41,813 nucleotides of DNA from Methanobacteriaceae archaeon (GCA_030539615.1 JAUNXU010000003.1:1-41813), one strand, 5' to 3'; shown: positions 1 to 9,684, numbered from the stretch's first letter. The notes: generated by a model from the sequence alone, not told the origin. A program made the numbers and translations.

Positions 1-2608
1 TGTTGGTTTCTGTTCTTTGGTAGTTTTTGTCTGATAGTACTGCTGTTATTGTATAATTTTTTGCACTGTAGTTTTCGGGTATTTTGTATTCTAGTGTGGC
101 TATTCCATTTATTATGTTGGTTTTTCCTATGGTTTTTCCATTGATTTTGTAGACTATTGTTCCGGTGTTTAGTGGTGTTCCTTTTATATCTGTAGTGTTT
201 GTGGTTAAGTTAATAGTTGTTCCTGCATACGTATTTAGTAGTTTTATTTGTATTTTTGCTTGTTTTTTGACTAGTGTTAATGTGGTGTTGTTTGTTGCTT
301 TTGTGAATACATTGTTTTCTCCGTATACTGCTGTTATTGTATAATCTTTTGATGAGTAGTTGTCTGGTATTATATAATTTAGTGTGGCTTGTCCATTTGT
401 AATATTTGTTTTTCCTATGGTGTGTCCGTTTAGTTTAAATGCTACAAGTCCTGTTATTTCCATATTATATGTACTAGTTATATTTGCTGTTAATTTAATA
501 TTATCTCCAGCATGTGCTGTAATATTATTAATTTTTATATTAGTGTTTACTTTAGTTACTTTCCATTGTTTTATTGTATTGTTTTCACTATTATTATATG
601 AACTATTGGTTGATACATATTTTATTGTAATATTATAAGTTCCTGGAAGGTATGAGTTTATGTCTGTTATATTTAATGTTGCTATGTTATTATTAATTAG
701 TGTTGTATTATATTCTTGGATTGTTCCGTCAGGTTTTGTTATGATAAATGTTATATTTCCTTGTGTTACTTTTTGTCCATCAATACTTGTTACTATAGCA
801 TTAACTATTGGTTTTTCACCATATATTGTGTTTATATTTGTTTCATTAATATAAATCATTGTCTTTGTTAAATCAAGATTAAGTTCCTGATTATCTATGC
901 TTGCTTTTAAAATACTTCTATCACCAGTATATATTGTAGTTACTTCTTTTGTGAAATTAGTGCTTTCTGGATCAAATGTCCCTATTGTACTAGAAAATGT
1001 TACTAATCTTTCAGGTAACTCCACTATATCTCCTGTAGTATTTAAAACAACAAATACTTTTAATGTAACTTTATTGTTTTCATATGTTGAGCTATTTGTA
1101 AAATTCATTACAACACAATTATCAGGATCAGAAATACCAGACAATAATAAAGCCCAAACAGGATTATTATTACCCCACCAATTATTATTCAAATAAACTT
1201 CACCAGAACCAGTATTATATACTGAATTACCAGTAGTTGCAGTGTTATTTACAAATATTGAATTACTAACATTTAAATTTCCTATATTATTAAATATTGC
1301 ACCACCATTATTTGCAGTGTTATTTATAAAACTAGAATCAATAATATTATTATCATCTCCAATTATTACACCGCCACCTTTTGTTGCACGATTATTTATA
1401 AAATTAGAACTATTAATATTATTAGATCCTCCATATATTGCACCACCATAATTTGTTGCACTATTATTTATAAAATCAGAACCAACAATACTATTAGATC
1501 CTCCATATATTACTCCACCATAATCTGCACCATTATTTATAAAATCAGAACCAACAATACTATTATACTCTCCAATTATTGCACCACCCTGCTCTGCATT
1601 ATTATTTATAAAACTAGAATCAATAATAGTATTATACTCTCCAATTATTGCACCACCAGCATAACTTGCTGCTGTATTATTTATGAAGTTAGTTCCAGTA
1701 ATATTATTATAATCTCCTTCTATTGCACCACCATCATTTGCAGTGTTATTTATAAAACTAGAACCAGTAATATTACTATATCCACCTTTTATTGCACCAC
1801 CACTATATTTTACATTATTATTTATAAAATCAGAATCAACAATACTATTATAATCTCCTTCTATTGCACTACCATATTCTGAAGTGTTATTTATGAAATT
1901 AGAACCAGTAATATTACTGTATCCTCCGTATATTGCACCACCACGCTCTGCACTATTGTTTGTTAATGTTGAGTTTATTATTATTAATATTCCTTTTTCA
2001 TTAACTATTGCTCCTCCACTAGCATCAGTAATTTTTCCTTGTGTGAGTGTTATGTTTTTAAGAGTTAAATTACCAATACCCATTATATTAAATATTCTTC
2101 CAGTTATTAGACCATCAGAAGATGTTCCTGTAATATTATACCCATTACCATTAATAATAATAGTTTTATTTATTATTATACCTTCTGTAAAAGTAGTTTC
2201 ATCATTTCCACGGATATAACTATGATTTAATTCAATTGTAGATCCATTAGTAGCATTAGTAATTCTTTGTTGAAGTTCAGTAAAATTTCCTCCATCAACT
2301 CCTTTATTTGAAGTTTGAGGTGTTGTTTCAATAGTTTTAATTTGTTTAGTAGTGGGTGTGGTTTTAATGGTTGTGTTTTGTTGAATTAGTTTTCTTTCAC
2401 CTGTTTCTACACTTGCAAATTTTTTATTTTCTGTTGTTGTACTTGTTGGTGTGTCTTGTGTTGTGGTTGTTACTGTTTTTGTTGTTATTGTATCTGGTGT
2501 TGTGGTTGTTGTTGTGTTGTCATTATTGTTTGTTGCTGCTGTAAGTGTACTTAAGCTTATTATAATTAGTAATGTACTTACAATTAATAATACTTTCTTA
2601 CTATTCAT
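1..2608 (-). CDS. Adhesin-like surface protein, beta-helix plus Ig-like domains (C-terminus beyond left edge)
   Basis: The reading frame is open from the ATG at 2608 to the window edge, at least 869 residues, so the gene is partial at its 3' end. Residues 1-24 are a signal peptide (MNSKKVLLIVSTLLIIISLS, then LTAA). A Thr-rich linker runs to about residue 110. A right-handed beta-helix region follows, with about 11 FINN...GGAI repeats at residues 212-468. It ends in an NNWWG motif near residue 479 and a conserved module to about 580. Three Ig-like domains begin near residues 583, 685 and 783. This is the architecture of methanobacterial adhesin-like proteins, which are secreted and thought to act at the cell surface. 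The ligand is unknown. A GGGGG ribosome binding site lies at about 2617-2623. The gene at the right end of the window is a paralogue with the same domain order. Confidence 0.88.
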   Translation of the reverse strand, partial: MNSKKVLLIVSTLLIIISLSTLTAATNNNDNTTTTTTPDTITTKTVTTTTQDTPTSTTTENKKFASVETGERKLIQQNTTIKTTPTTKQIKTIETTPQTSNKGVDGGNFTELQQRITNATNGSTIELNHSYIRGNDETTFTEGIIINKTIIINGNGYNITGTSSDGLITGRIFNIMGIGNLTLKNITLTQGKITDASGGAIVNEKGILIIINSTLTNNSAERGGAIYGGYSNITGSNFINNTSEYGSAIEGDYNSIVDSDFINNNVKYSGGAIKGGYSNITGSSFINNTANDGGAIEGDYNNITGTNFINNTAASYAGGAIIGEYNTIIDSSFINNNAEQGGAIIGEYNSIVGSDFINNGADYGGVIYGGSNSIVGSDFINNSATNYGGAIYGGSNNINSSNFINNRATKGGGVIIGDDNNIIDSSFINNTANNGGAIFNNIGNLNVSNSIFVNNTATTGNSVYNTGSGEVYLNNNWWGNNNPVWALLLSGISDPDNCVVMNFTNSSTYENNKVTLKVFVVLNTTGDIVELPERLVTFSSTIGTFDPESTNFTKEVTTIYTGDRSILKASIDNQELNLDLTKTMIYINETNINTIYGEKPIVNAIVTSIDGQKVTQGNITFIITKPDGTIQEYNTTLINNNIATLNITDINSYLPGTYNITIKYVSTNSSYNNSENNTIKQWKVTKVNTNIKINNITAHAGDNIKLTANITSTYNMEITGLVAFKLNGHTIGKTNITNGQATLNYIIPDNYSSKDYTITAVYGENNVFTKATNNTTLTLVKKQAKIQIKLLNTYAGTTINLTTNTTDIKGTPLNTGTIVYKINGKTIGKTNIINGIATLEYKIPENYSAKNYTITAVLSDKNYQRTETN
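1205..1975 (-). repeat. Tandem 60-69 bp coding repeats (beta-helix rungs)
   Basis: About 11 consecutive units of 20-23 codons encode variants of F-I-N-N-x-(A/S)-x-x-G-G-A-I-x-G-x-x-N-x-I. Neighbouring units are very similar at the DNA level, for example around 1600-1640 and 1740-1780. Each unit probably forms one rung of the beta-helix. Such near-identical units can recombine, so the copy number may differ between strains (inference). Confidence 0.8.
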
Positions 2609-3506
2609 AACTATTTTTCCCCCTATATGGTTTTATTTAGTTTTTAAAGTTTTTTTTAGGAAATTATTTTTTTTATGGTTAATATAATAGTTTTTTAGTG
2701 TTTTTTTATAGATAGTATTGAGTTTTTTGTGGTGGTTTATATTATTTTTTTCTTTTAGGATCTTTTGTTATACTGTATTTTTTTGTAAAATCAATTAAAT
2801 AAGTCCTAATTATAATTTATAAGAGTTATAAGAAGATTTTTTTAAAAATAATCCTATTCTTTTTTCAATTATATGAATGTTTTTAAAAGTTATTTTTTTT
2901 AGAAAATATTATCATTTAATTTACAAATAAAGGATTTTTACAAGTTTATTTACTTAACAATCATAACTTTAGTTATACATTCAATACCACTTTTATTATT
3001 TCTAAGTATTAAACTTAACCTTATTTTTTATCATAAATTAGCCTGTATTAATTATTAATACTTTTAATAAGAATAATTAAGTTATAATTATTAAGCGATA
3101 ATTTATAGTTTTTAATTAGTTAATAGTTCTATTTGATTTTTTTATTTTTTATTTGATAATAAAAATTATTAAATATTTAAAAGAGGATTAATTATTCTTT
3201 ATCCAATATTATGTGATTTATCCTAGTTTATATTAGAAATATGTCTTTTTTAAAAGGTGTTATCTAAGATTTTGCTAATAAAAATACTAATAAGGCACAA
3301 CCTCTTTATTAAGAGTATTTGTTTTAATTTATGAATATTATAAAAATAAATGCAAAGTTTTCTAATAAACTTTATCGTCTATCAAAGTTTAATTTTTTAA
3401 ATTGGGAAAAATAAAGTTTGTTCTTATTTAAATAAAACTAAAAATTATAAAAGAGATTAAAACATAACATAATTTAACTAGAAAAAATAATAAGGAGTAT
3501 AATATT
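2609..3506. other. 898 bp divergent intergenic region
   Basis: This gap lies between the divergently transcribed adhesin and MEMO1 genes. I found no convincing open reading frame. It holds the degenerate copy A of the structured repeat (2886-2970), a small perfect hairpin (CTCTT/AAGAG, 3302-3315) and a 9 bp inverted repeat AAACTTTAT/ATAAAGTTT (3367-3375 and 3411-3419) upstream of the MEMO1 gene. Both promoters must lie here, but base composition is too AT-rich to choose TATA boxes with confidence. Confidence 0.5.
2886..2970 (+). repeat. Structured repeat element, copy A (degenerate)
   Basis: The outer arms AAAGTTAT (2886-2893) and ATAACTTT (2963-2970) are perfectly complementary. Between them is a T-run, then AGAAAATATTAT, AATTTACAAATAA, GG, and CTTAACAATC. 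These occur in the same order and at nearly the same spacing as in the copies at 12639 and 34745. The core is only about 65-70% like the other two by eye. The case for this copy rests on the inverted repeat falling at the matching position. Confidence 0.45.
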
Positions 3507-4358
3507 ATGACTAGATTACCAGCAGTATCAGGATTATTTTATAATAGGAATAAAAATGAATTAATAGGTGATATTACTCAAATATTTAAAGATACTAAAA
3601 ATTATGAAAATCTAGAAAAAACAATGAATAAAAGAAATATTAAAACAGTGCTTGTTCCACATGCTGGTTATGTTTATTCAGGAAAAACTGCATCTTATGC
3701 ATTTAAGGAAATATGTGATGATGGATTACCTGAAATTTTTATAATAATCGGTCCAAATCATACAGGTGCTGGAGTTAATCTTGCAGTTACTCCAGAAAGT
3801 AAATGGAAAACACCACTAGGTAATGTGGATATTGATAGGGAATTTGTAGAAAAATTAAAAGAAAATAATACTCTTGTAAAAGAGGATAGTTTAGCAGAAT
3901 TTAATGAGCATTCTGTAGAAGTTGAAATTCCTTTTATACAATATATTGCTAAAAAACAAGAAAAAGATATAAAAATTGTTCCTATAACAATGAAAAATCA
4001 AGATCCTATTACTTCAACAATACTTGGAGAAAGTATTTATAAAACAGCTCATAGTTTAAATAGAGATATTATTATAGTAGCTAGTAGTGATATGACACAT
4101 TATCAACCAGAACCAATAGCTAGAACAAATGATGCAAAAGTTTTAAAAAATATTGAAAATTTAGATGTTGATTCTATGTTAACAAATATTCAAAATTATA
4201 ATATAAGTATGTGTGGTTATGGTCCTGTTACTGCAGGTATAACTTTTTCATTATTAGAAGATGCTAAAATTGGTAAAATATTAAATTATGCAACTAGTGG
4301 TGATGCAAGTGGTGATTATAGTTCTGTAGTTGGATATGCATCTATGTTAATAAAATAA
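3507..4358 (+). CDS. MEMO1 family protein (DUF52, AmmeMemoRadiSam system protein B)
   Basis: The 283-residue protein has full family length. It shows LVPHAGYVYSG (49-59), IIGPNHTG (80-87), EHSVEVEIPFIQ (134-145) and SSDMTHYQ (193-200). H52, H85 and C236 match the His/His/Cys triad that binds metal in human MEMO1. The family resembles class III extradiol dioxygenases, but its archaeal role is not established. In many genomes it is linked to AMMECR1 and a radical SAM protein; neither is next to it here. The start is set by AAGGAG at about 3491-3496. The gene faces rps2 tail to tail, whereas in Methanothermobacter, from memory, the homologue follows rps2 in the same direction. Confidence 0.88.
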   Translation: MTRLPAVSGLFYNRNKNELIGDITQIFKDTKNYENLEKTMNKRNIKTVLVPHAGYVYSGKTASYAFKEICDDGLPEIFIIIGPNHTGAGVNLAVTPESKWKTPLGNVDIDREFVEKLKENNTLVKEDSLAEFNEHSVEVEIPFIQYIAKKQEKDIKIVPITMKNQDPITSTILGESIYKTAHSLNRDIIIVASSDMTHYQPEPIARTNDAKVLKNIENLDVDSMLTNIQNYNISMCGYGPVTAGITFSLLEDAKIGKILNYATSGDASGDYSSVVGYASMLIK

Positions 4359-4373
4359 AAAAAAATAGTTTTA

Positions 4374-4397
4374 ATAAGAAATATAATTATTTCTTAT
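4374..4397. terminator. Bidirectional terminator hairpin between MEMO1 and rps2
   Basis: A perfect 9 bp inverted repeat ATAAGAAAT/ATTTCTTAT (4374-4382 and 4389-4397) has a 6-nt loop. A T-run follows on the plus strand and an A-run precedes it, so both convergent transcripts would end in oligo-U. It fills almost the whole 35 bp between the two stop codons and overlaps the rps2 stop. Confidence 0.6.
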
Positions 4398-4990
4398 ATT
4401 TTTAATTCAAAGTCTACTGGTTCAAGATTAAATTCTTCTTCAGTAGCTAATATACCTTTGTTTCTTAGTACTTCTCTTGCAAGTAACCAATAAACTAAAG
4501 CTATTGCTTTTCTACCTTTGTTATTTACAGGAATTACTATGTCAACATTACTTAATAAGTTTTCTGTATCACATAATGCTACTACAGGTATTCCATTTTG
4601 TTTAGCTTCTATAATAGCTTGTGCATCTGATCTTGGATCGGTTACAACTAATATTTTTGGTTCTATGAATTTAGAGTAGTTAGGGTTTGTTAATGTTCCA
4701 GGAATAAATCTTCCAGGTACAGTTTTAGCTCCAGTTACTTTTCCAAATTTTTCTACAGGTGATTGACCATATTGTCTTGTAGATACTACTAATATTTCAT
4801 CTGCATTATATTTTGATAAGAATTTTGCTGCTGCAACTATTTTATCATTACTTCTTTTAACATCTAATACGTGTAAACCATCTGATCTTACTCTGTAGAT
4901 GTAACTCTCCATATCTTTTGTTTTTTGTTGTGTTCCAATATGTAAACCTGCTGCGAGGTATTTATCTAATGGAATTAATAATTCTGCCAT
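4394..4990 (-). CDS. rps2: 30S ribosomal protein S2
   Basis: This is an archaeal S2 (SA/RPSA family) of 198 residues, the usual length. It shows [11 protein letters not shown] near the N-terminus, [12 protein letters not shown] and [27 protein letters not shown], the hallmark of archaeal/eukaryotic S2. It binds at the head-platform junction of the small subunit. It is the last gene of the long ribosomal cluster, after enolase and a ferredoxin, and ends at the shared terminator. Confidence 0.97.
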   Translation of the reverse strand: MAELLIPLDKYLAAGLHIGTQQKTKDMESYIYRVRSDGLHVLDVKRSNDKIVAAAKFLSKYNADEILVVSTRQYGQSPVEKFGKVTGAKTVPGRFIPGTLTNPNYSKFIEPKILVVTDPRSDAQAIIEAKQNGIPVVALCDTENLLSNVDIVIPVNNKGRKAIALVYWLLAREVLRNKGILATEEEFNLEPVDFELKI

Positions 4991-5063
4991 TTTATCTGCC
5001 TCTATATTTTTTTTATTATATTCTTATTTTTTTATAAATTTTATCATTTTAAACGGACTATAT

Positions 5064-5255
5064 TCATTTACTATGAACACTAATTGCATTTGTTGAACAT
5101 ATATCCATACATATTTCACAAAGACTACAAGAATCTATATTAACTATTTCAACTTTGTCTTTAATTAATTTTAGTACTTCCATAGGACATATGTTTACAC
5201 AATCTGCACATTCTTTTCCATAACAAATATTATAATTTATTTCAATATAAGCCAT
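5064..5255 (-). CDS. Small 2[4Fe-4S] ferredoxin
   Basis: The 63-residue protein has two cysteine sets: C11, C16, C19, C23 (the last followed by Pro) and C43, C46, C49, C53. The first set has an unusual four-residue gap between its first two cysteines. The last cysteine of the second set is followed by Ser instead of Pro. Two [4Fe-4S] clusters are expected, with a role as an electron carrier, but its partner is unknown. It sits 17 bp downstream of eno and 73 bp upstream of rps2, so it is probably cotranscribed with them. The second half resembles the Fe-S insert of RpoD in the same cluster (CSLCxxCxxxCSxNAI). Confidence 0.85.
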   Translation of the reverse strand: MAYIEINYNICYGKECADCVNICPMEVLKLIKDKVEIVNIDSCSLCEICMDICSTNAISVHSK

Positions 5256-5272
5256 AGATTAGTATCCCTTTT

Positions 5273-6529
5273 TTAATATAAATGATGTAAATTTGCCATT
5301 ACAGGACTTGAAAGTTCTTCTTCAATTCTTATTAACTCATTAAGTTTTGCTATTCTTTCTCCACCAACAGCACCAGTTTTTATTATTGGTGCTGAAAATG
5401 CTACTGCAAGATGTGCAATTGTTTCATCAGGTGTTTCACCAGATCTATGTGATACTACTGGTATATAACCATGTGATTTTGCTAAATCAATTGTTTTATG
5501 AGTATCTGTTAATGTTCCGATTTGATTAGGTTTTATTATAAGAGAGTTTCCTGCTCCTATTTCAATACCTTTTTGTAATAATTTACTATTAGTTACAAAA
5601 GTGTCATCACCACAAACTAAACATTTATTTCCAGCTTTTTTTGTTAATTCTGCAAGTGATTCAAAATCATTTTCTTCTATAGGATCTTCCACATATAAGA
5701 AATTATATTTATCAATAATATCATTTACATAATCAACTTGTTCACCTGGTGTTAATTCTTTACCTTCTCGTGAATAAATGTATTTTCCTTTATCAGAATC
5801 CCACATTTCACTTGAAGCCATATCAAGACAAGGTTTTACAAGAATTCCTGTTTCATCAGTGATTTCTTCACATGCTGATGTTTGTATTTCTAATGTTTGA
5901 TCATTAGTAAGATTAGGTGCCCAACCACCTTCATCTCCTTTTCCACCAGTAAATGTTTTATCTACTTCTTGTATTTTAGATTTTATTTTCCTGTGAACTT
6001 TAACATTAGTAGTTATTGCTTCTGTCATACTTTCAGCACCAACAGGAATTACTAAAAATTCTTGTATATCCGGTGCATTAGTTCCTGCATGAGCTCCACC
6101 ATTTATCATATTACCTAATGGGTATGGCATTTCTCTTGGCATTATTCCACCTAAGAATTTATATAATGGTAAATTATAACTAGATGCTGCTGCTTTTGCT
6201 GTTGCCATTGATACAGCTACTGTTGTATTACCACCTAAAGTTGAAAGATTATTTGTTCCATCAATTTCTTTAAGTACTGCATCGATTTCTCTTAAATCTT
6301 CTGCTTCCATACCAATTATTTCTGAAGAGATAATGTCTTCTATTTCTGTTACAACTTTATCTACTCCACCTTCAGGAAATGAAGCTACTTCATTTATACC
6401 AGTACTTGCCCCACTTGGTGCTGCAGCTCTTCCAAAACCATTCCATGTTAAAACATCAGCTTCAACAGTAGGATTTCCCCTACTATCAATAATTTTTCTT
6501 AAACGAATGTCTTCTATTACACTATCCAT
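5273..6529 (-). CDS. eno: Enolase (phosphopyruvate hydratase)
   Basis: Enolase interconverts 2-phosphoglycerate and phosphoenolpyruvate and here probably serves gluconeogenesis. The protein has the full length of about 418 residues. Visible motifs are [65 protein letters not shown] (metal-binding Asp), [11 protein letters not shown] (catalytic Lys) and SHRSGETPD. The ATG at 6529 is preferred over the upstream in-frame GTG at 6538, because that GTG lies inside the AGGTGAT ribosome binding site. Enolase next to rpoK and rps2 is a typical methanobacterial arrangement. Confidence 0.97.
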   Translation of the reverse strand: MDSVIEDIRLRKIIDSRGNPTVEADVLTWNGFGRAAAPSGASTGINEVASFPEGGVDKVVTEIEDIISSEIIGMEAEDLREIDAVLKEIDGTNNLSTLGGNTTVAVSMATAKAAASSYNLPLYKFLGGIMPREMPYPLGNMINGGAHAGTNAPDIQEFLVIPVGAESMTEAITTNVKVHRKIKSKIQEVDKTFTGGKGDEGGWAPNLTNDQTLEIQTSACEEITDETGILVKPCLDMASSEMWDSDKGKYIYSREGKELTPGEQVDYVNDIIDKYNFLYVEDPIEENDFESLAELTKKAGNKCLVCGDDTFVTNSKLLQKGIEIGAGNSLIIKPNQIGTLTDTHKTIDLAKSHGYIPVVSHRSGETPDETIAHLAVAFSAPIIKTGAVGGERIAKLNELIRIEEELSSPVMANLHHLY

Positions 6530-6709
6530 AAAAATCACCTCTATATTTTTATTTTTTTTTAGAAATAGTTGCTTTTTAATTAAAGGTTTAATTTTTTTTA
6601 TTCTATATTTTATGAGTGTATTAAATAGATTTAAAAAATATTTTTTTTTCTTCTTTAAAGAAAGTAAATTATAAGATTAATAATTTTAATCATTATAATT
6701 AATTTAATA

Positions 6710-6907
6710 TTATAATTCTTGCCATTTTTCTTTGTTTACCATTGCTTTTAATGGCATTTTTCCTTCTTCAAGCTCTTTAATAGCAATTTCTATTGGATCT
6801 ATATCCGCAGTATATTCAACTTTTGGTTCTGCACCCATGGATATTTGAAGGGCTCTTGAGCCTATAAGTCTTGCTTTTTCAAATCTAGTGATTTCTTCAG
6901 ATTCCAT
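6710..6907 (-). CDS. rpoK: DNA-directed RNA polymerase subunit K
   Basis: This is the 65-residue archaeal Rpo6/Rpb6 (omega-like) subunit, which stabilises polymerase assembly. It shows ITRFEKARLIGSRALQISMG, the conserved Rpb6 core, then DPIEIAIKELEEGKMPL. The length is normal for archaeal RpoK, which lacks the eukaryotic N-terminal tail. It lies about 130 bp downstream of rpoN, with an AT-rich gap before eno. Confidence 0.95.
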   Translation of the reverse strand: MESEEITRFEKARLIGSRALQISMGAEPKVEYTADIDPIEIAIKELEEGKMPLKAMVNKEKWQEL

Positions 6908-7038
6908 TTTAACATTATACTCCTAGAATTATATTATAATAATTCAATTTTTTTATATGATTTTTATCTTCTTTTTTCAATTATATTTTTCTTGTAATTT
7001 TGAATGTTATAAAAGAAAAGGTAGATATCTAATAAATC

Positions 7039-7206
7039 TTACCATACTTTTACATGTGATATTAACATTCTTCGACAACAATACTTTGTAATTCCAAGAT
7101 CATCAAGAACATCATCAGGTGCTTCTCCTTTTTCTGTTCTTTCTTTGAATTCATCAAAACTTGCTGATATTACTTTTCCACAAGTATAACATCGAACGAA
7201 TAACAT
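7039..7206 (-). CDS. rpoN: DNA-directed RNA polymerase subunit N
   Basis: The 55-residue frame begins with the ATG at 7206, 7 bp after the rps9 stop, and ends in TAA at 7039-7041. It begins [20 protein letters not shown] and ends [15 protein letters not shown]. The CxxC (C6, C9) and the CC pair (C43, C44) form the zinc site of Rpo10/Rpb10. This small subunit is essential for assembling the D-L-N-P platform. The position between rps9 and rpoK is the expected one. Confidence 0.95.
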   Translation of the reverse strand: MLFVRCYTCGKVISASFDEFKERTEKGEAPDDVLDDLGITKYCCRRMLISHVKVW

Positions 7207-7212
7207 AAAAGA

Positions 7213-7614
7213 TTACCTGTAACTTTTCTGTTTTTTTGCTCTTGCACCAGGTCCACCATATTTTTTAGATTCTGTACGACGTGGATCTCCTACTAACATT
7301 GTTCTATCATATTGAACATATCTTTCTTTAAGATTCATGTCTCCAGTAAATTGGACTAAACCTTTTGCTATAACCATTCTTGCTGCTTCTGCTTGACCCA
7401 TTACTCCTCCACCAACTACTCTTACATTGATGTCAACAGTATTTGCTATGTCTCCAGCTAATTCTAATGGTTCTAAGATTTTTAGTTTTGCTAATTCTGG
7501 ACTGTATAATTCTACAGGTTTACGGTTTATTTTAATTCTACCAGTTCCTTCTTTAACAGTTCCTCTTGCAATAGCTGTTTTTCTTTTTCCACTTGTATGA
7601 ACTACTTTACTCAT
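7213..7614 (-). CDS. rps9: 30S ribosomal protein S9
   Basis: The 133-residue S9 (uS9) shows [21 protein letters not shown] at the N-terminus, [19 protein letters not shown] in the middle, and the conserved basic C-terminus [17 protein letters not shown]. The C-terminal tail reaches the P-site tRNA in the 30S head. It follows rpl13 closely (51 bp) and precedes rpoN. Confidence 0.97.
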   Translation of the reverse strand: MSKVVHTSGKRKTAIARGTVKEGTGRIKINRKPVELYSPELAKLKILEPLELAGDIANTVDINVRVVGGGVMGQAEAARMVIAKGLVQFTGDMNLKERYVQYDRTMLVGDPRRTESKKYGGPGARAKKQKSYR

Positions 7615-7664
7615 TTTTTCACACGACCTTTATATTTTATTAATTATTTATTTTAGTTTCCTAT

Positions 7665-8087
7665 TTAAAATTTAGCACCTAATAATTTAGATACTGTTCC
7701 TAATTCCATTATTTTTGAAGTGTTTCTAGGTTGTGCTTCTTTGATAAAGGTACATTCTGCATCTTTTAATTCTTCTGGCACTCCTACACATACTTTAAGA
7801 TTTTTAAATGCTGTTCTTCCTTTAGGTTGTTTATATGGAATCATACCTCTAACAGTTCTTCTAAATATATCATCTGGTCTTCTTGGATATTTTGGTCCAA
7901 GTAATCGTGGATTTGATATACTTGCCCTATCTACTCGTTGTTTGTATCTAGCATAGATCCAATCCCTATTACCAGTTATTATGATTTTTTCGGCATTTAT
8001 GATAGTGATTTCTTCTCCTTCAAGAAGTTTTTTACTTACAGTACTTGCAAGTCTTCCTAATACCAGTTTTTCTCCGTCTATAATCAT
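7665..8087 (-). CDS. rpl13: 50S ribosomal protein L13
   Basis: The 140-residue uL13 shows [17 protein letters not shown] near the N-terminus and [22 protein letters not shown] in the middle, both diagnostic. It is an early-assembly protein of the large subunit. The pair rpl13-rps9 is conserved across domains, here preceded by rpl18e at a 16 bp gap. Confidence 0.97.
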   Translation of the reverse strand: MIIDGEKLVLGRLASTVSKKLLEGEEITIINAEKIIITGNRDWIYARYKQRVDRASISNPRLLGPKYPRRPDDIFRRTVRGMIPYKQPKGRTAFKNLKVCVGVPEELKDAECTFIKEAQPRNTSKIMELGTVSKLLGAKF

Positions 8088-8103
8088 TCTTTACACCTTT
8101 TAT

Positions 8104-8463
8104 TTATTTTAATAATTTTACATTGGATCCTTTAGGATTTTCATCCATTAGATCAGTAATGTTCATGTATTTTCCACCAGCTGCTTCTATTTTTTTAGCT
8201 GCTTCTTGTGTGAATTTAAATGCTGCTACATTAACATTATGATTAATTTTTCCGTCCCCTAAAACTTTTCCAGGTACAAGTATTGTTTCATCATTTTCAG
8301 AGTGTTTTTCTATATGGCCTACATTAACTTCTGTTTGTTTTCTGTTAGCTCTTTCTAATTCTTTTGCAACAGTTTTCCATATATTAACATCTTCTGTTGA
8401 TGATTGCTTTTTGAGGGTTCTTATCAATTCTAAAGTATTTTGATTTGTTTTTGTTGTTTTCAT
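8104..8463 (-). CDS. rpl18e: 50S ribosomal protein L18e
   Basis: The 119-residue archaeal/eukaryotic-specific eL18 is related to the L15 fold. It shows KTNQNTLELIRTLKKQS, VPGKVLGDGKINHNVNVAAFKF and KIEAAGGKYMNITDL. A strong GGAGGA ribosome binding site lies just before the ATG at 8463, inside the 3' end of rpoD, so translation of the two genes is probably coupled. Confidence 0.96.
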   Translation of the reverse strand: MKTTKTNQNTLELIRTLKKQSSTEDVNIWKTVAKELERANRKQTEVNVGHIEKHSENDETILVPGKVLGDGKINHNVNVAAFKFTQEAAKKIEAAGGKYMNITDLMDENPKGSNVKLLK

Positions 8464-8469
8464 TTTATA

Positions 8470-9267
8470 TTATTCCTCCTCGTTCATCACAAAATTAATT
8501 ACATTATCTGATTTTTCTGCTAGAATATCACATGCTTTCTTGAGAATTGTTACAGGATCTAATGATCCATCAGATTCCAGTGTGAAAATGTATTTTGATT
8601 CTTCATAATCAATTGTAATTGCATTACCTGAACATTTTCTTTCACAAGTTTTACATAATGAACATTTTTCTATATCAGTTATAGTTACTTGCTTTTCATC
8701 ATCAAATTGTAATATTTTCCTTGGACATTGATCTATACATACACCACAGTTATAACATGCTTGATTATCTATTGTTATTTTTGGATAAAATTTATATGAG
8801 CATGTTGTTGCTGCTTGCCATTTTGCATGTTCTGATCCTAGACCTAATTCTGCTATAGCTTCTAGTTCTATTTCTTCATTTTCATGAAGTTCTACTAGTG
8901 GTATTGTATCGTAAACGGGTTTTATAGATGGGTCGTTTGATTTAATATCTTTTGAATATACAATTTTTGGACCTTTTTCTTTTAAGAGAAATGATACACT
9001 GCAATTTGAGCAATGATCTTCACAATCACATTCTGATGGCATTGTAAATAAATCAAGATCTGTCTTAATTGGTAATAATCCTAGCCTATGAGCTAATACT
9101 TCATCAAACATTTTAGCATCATTTTTATATATATTTACTGTTTCTATTGCTAGTTTTGGAATTTCAACTAGACATATTCTTCTTATAGCATTGATAAAAG
9201 GTATATTAACATCTTCTACTAAAAATACTATTCTTTCATCATCTTTTTCTCTAAGTTCTATATTCAT
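8470..9267 (-). CDS. rpoD: DNA-directed RNA polymerase subunit D, with two Fe-S cluster sites
   Basis: Archaeal Rpo3 (Rpb3/RpoA homologue) has full length, about 265 residues. It carries the alpha-like motif INAIRRICLVEIPKLAIE (25-42) and MFDEVLAHRLGLLPI (53-67). A ferredoxin-like insert at about 166-220 holds two complete cysteine sets: C171/C174/C177/C181 and C202/C205/C208/C212. A further cluster C80/C82/C86/C89 may bind zinc. The inserts are known from some archaeal RpoD proteins, where an Fe-S cluster stabilises the fold. I chose the ATG at 9267 over 9273 because AAAGGG is about 7 nt upstream of it. Confidence 0.95.
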   Translation of the reverse strand: MNIELREKDDERIVFLVEDVNIPFINAIRRICLVEIPKLAIETVNIYKNDAKMFDEVLAHRLGLLPIKTDLDLFTMPSECDCEDHCSNCSVSFLLKEKGPKIVYSKDIKSNDPSIKPVYDTIPLVELHENEEIELEAIAELGLGSEHAKWQAATTCSYKFYPKITIDNQACYNCGVCIDQCPRKILQFDDEKQVTITDIEKCSLCKTCERKCSGNAITIDYEESKYIFTLESDGSLDPVTILKKACDILAEKSDNVINFVMNEEE

Positions 9268-9291
9268 TTTCATGACCCTTTTTAATTATAA

Positions 9292-9684
9292 TTATACACG
9301 TCTACCCCTTTTACCTCCAGGTCTTCCTGTACCATCATGAGGAATTGGAGTCACATCTTCTATTTTACCTATTTTAATACCTGCTCTGGCTAATGCTCTT
9401 ATTGTTGCTTGAGCACCAGGACCTGGTGTTCTTGGACCATTTCCTCCAGAAGCTCTTACTTTTATATGGAGACCAGCTATTCCTTTTTCCTTAACATCAT
9501 CAGCTACTCTTGTTGCTGCTTCCATTGCTGCAAATGGTGATGATTCTTGTCTGTCTGATCTTACAACTTTTCCACCAGACCATTGTGTTATGGTTTCAGC
9601 ACCAGTAACATCAGTAACTGTTATGATAGTGTTGTTAAAAGATGAATAAACGTGAGCTACACCCCATTTCTCTTTTTCTGCCAT
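9292..9684 (-). CDS. rps11: 30S ribosomal protein S11
   Basis: The 130-residue uS11 shows [40 protein letters not shown] and the C-terminal [18 protein letters not shown] of archaeal and eukaryotic S11. It forms the platform around h23/h24 of 16S rRNA. The ATG at 9684 follows AGGTGAT; an in-frame GTG at 9693 is part of that site and is not the likely start. Confidence 0.97.
   Translation of the reverse strand: MAEKEKWGVAHVYSSFNNTIITVTDVTGAETITQWSGGKVVRSDRQESSPFAAMEAATRVADDVKEKGIAGLHIKVRASGGNGPRTPGPGAQATIRALARAGIKIGKIEDVTPIPHDGTGRPGGKRGRRV

Noticed and set aside
1205..1975. Regularly spaced 60-69 bp repeats resembling a CRISPR array
   Set aside because: The units are in frame, encode beta-helix rungs of one protein, and have no unique spacers between identical repeats.
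384..2687. Several plus-strand open frames opposite the left adhesin gene
   Set aside because: They are low-complexity, hydrophobic translations of the antisense of Asn/Thr-rich codons, and the minus-strand frame is continuous across all of them.
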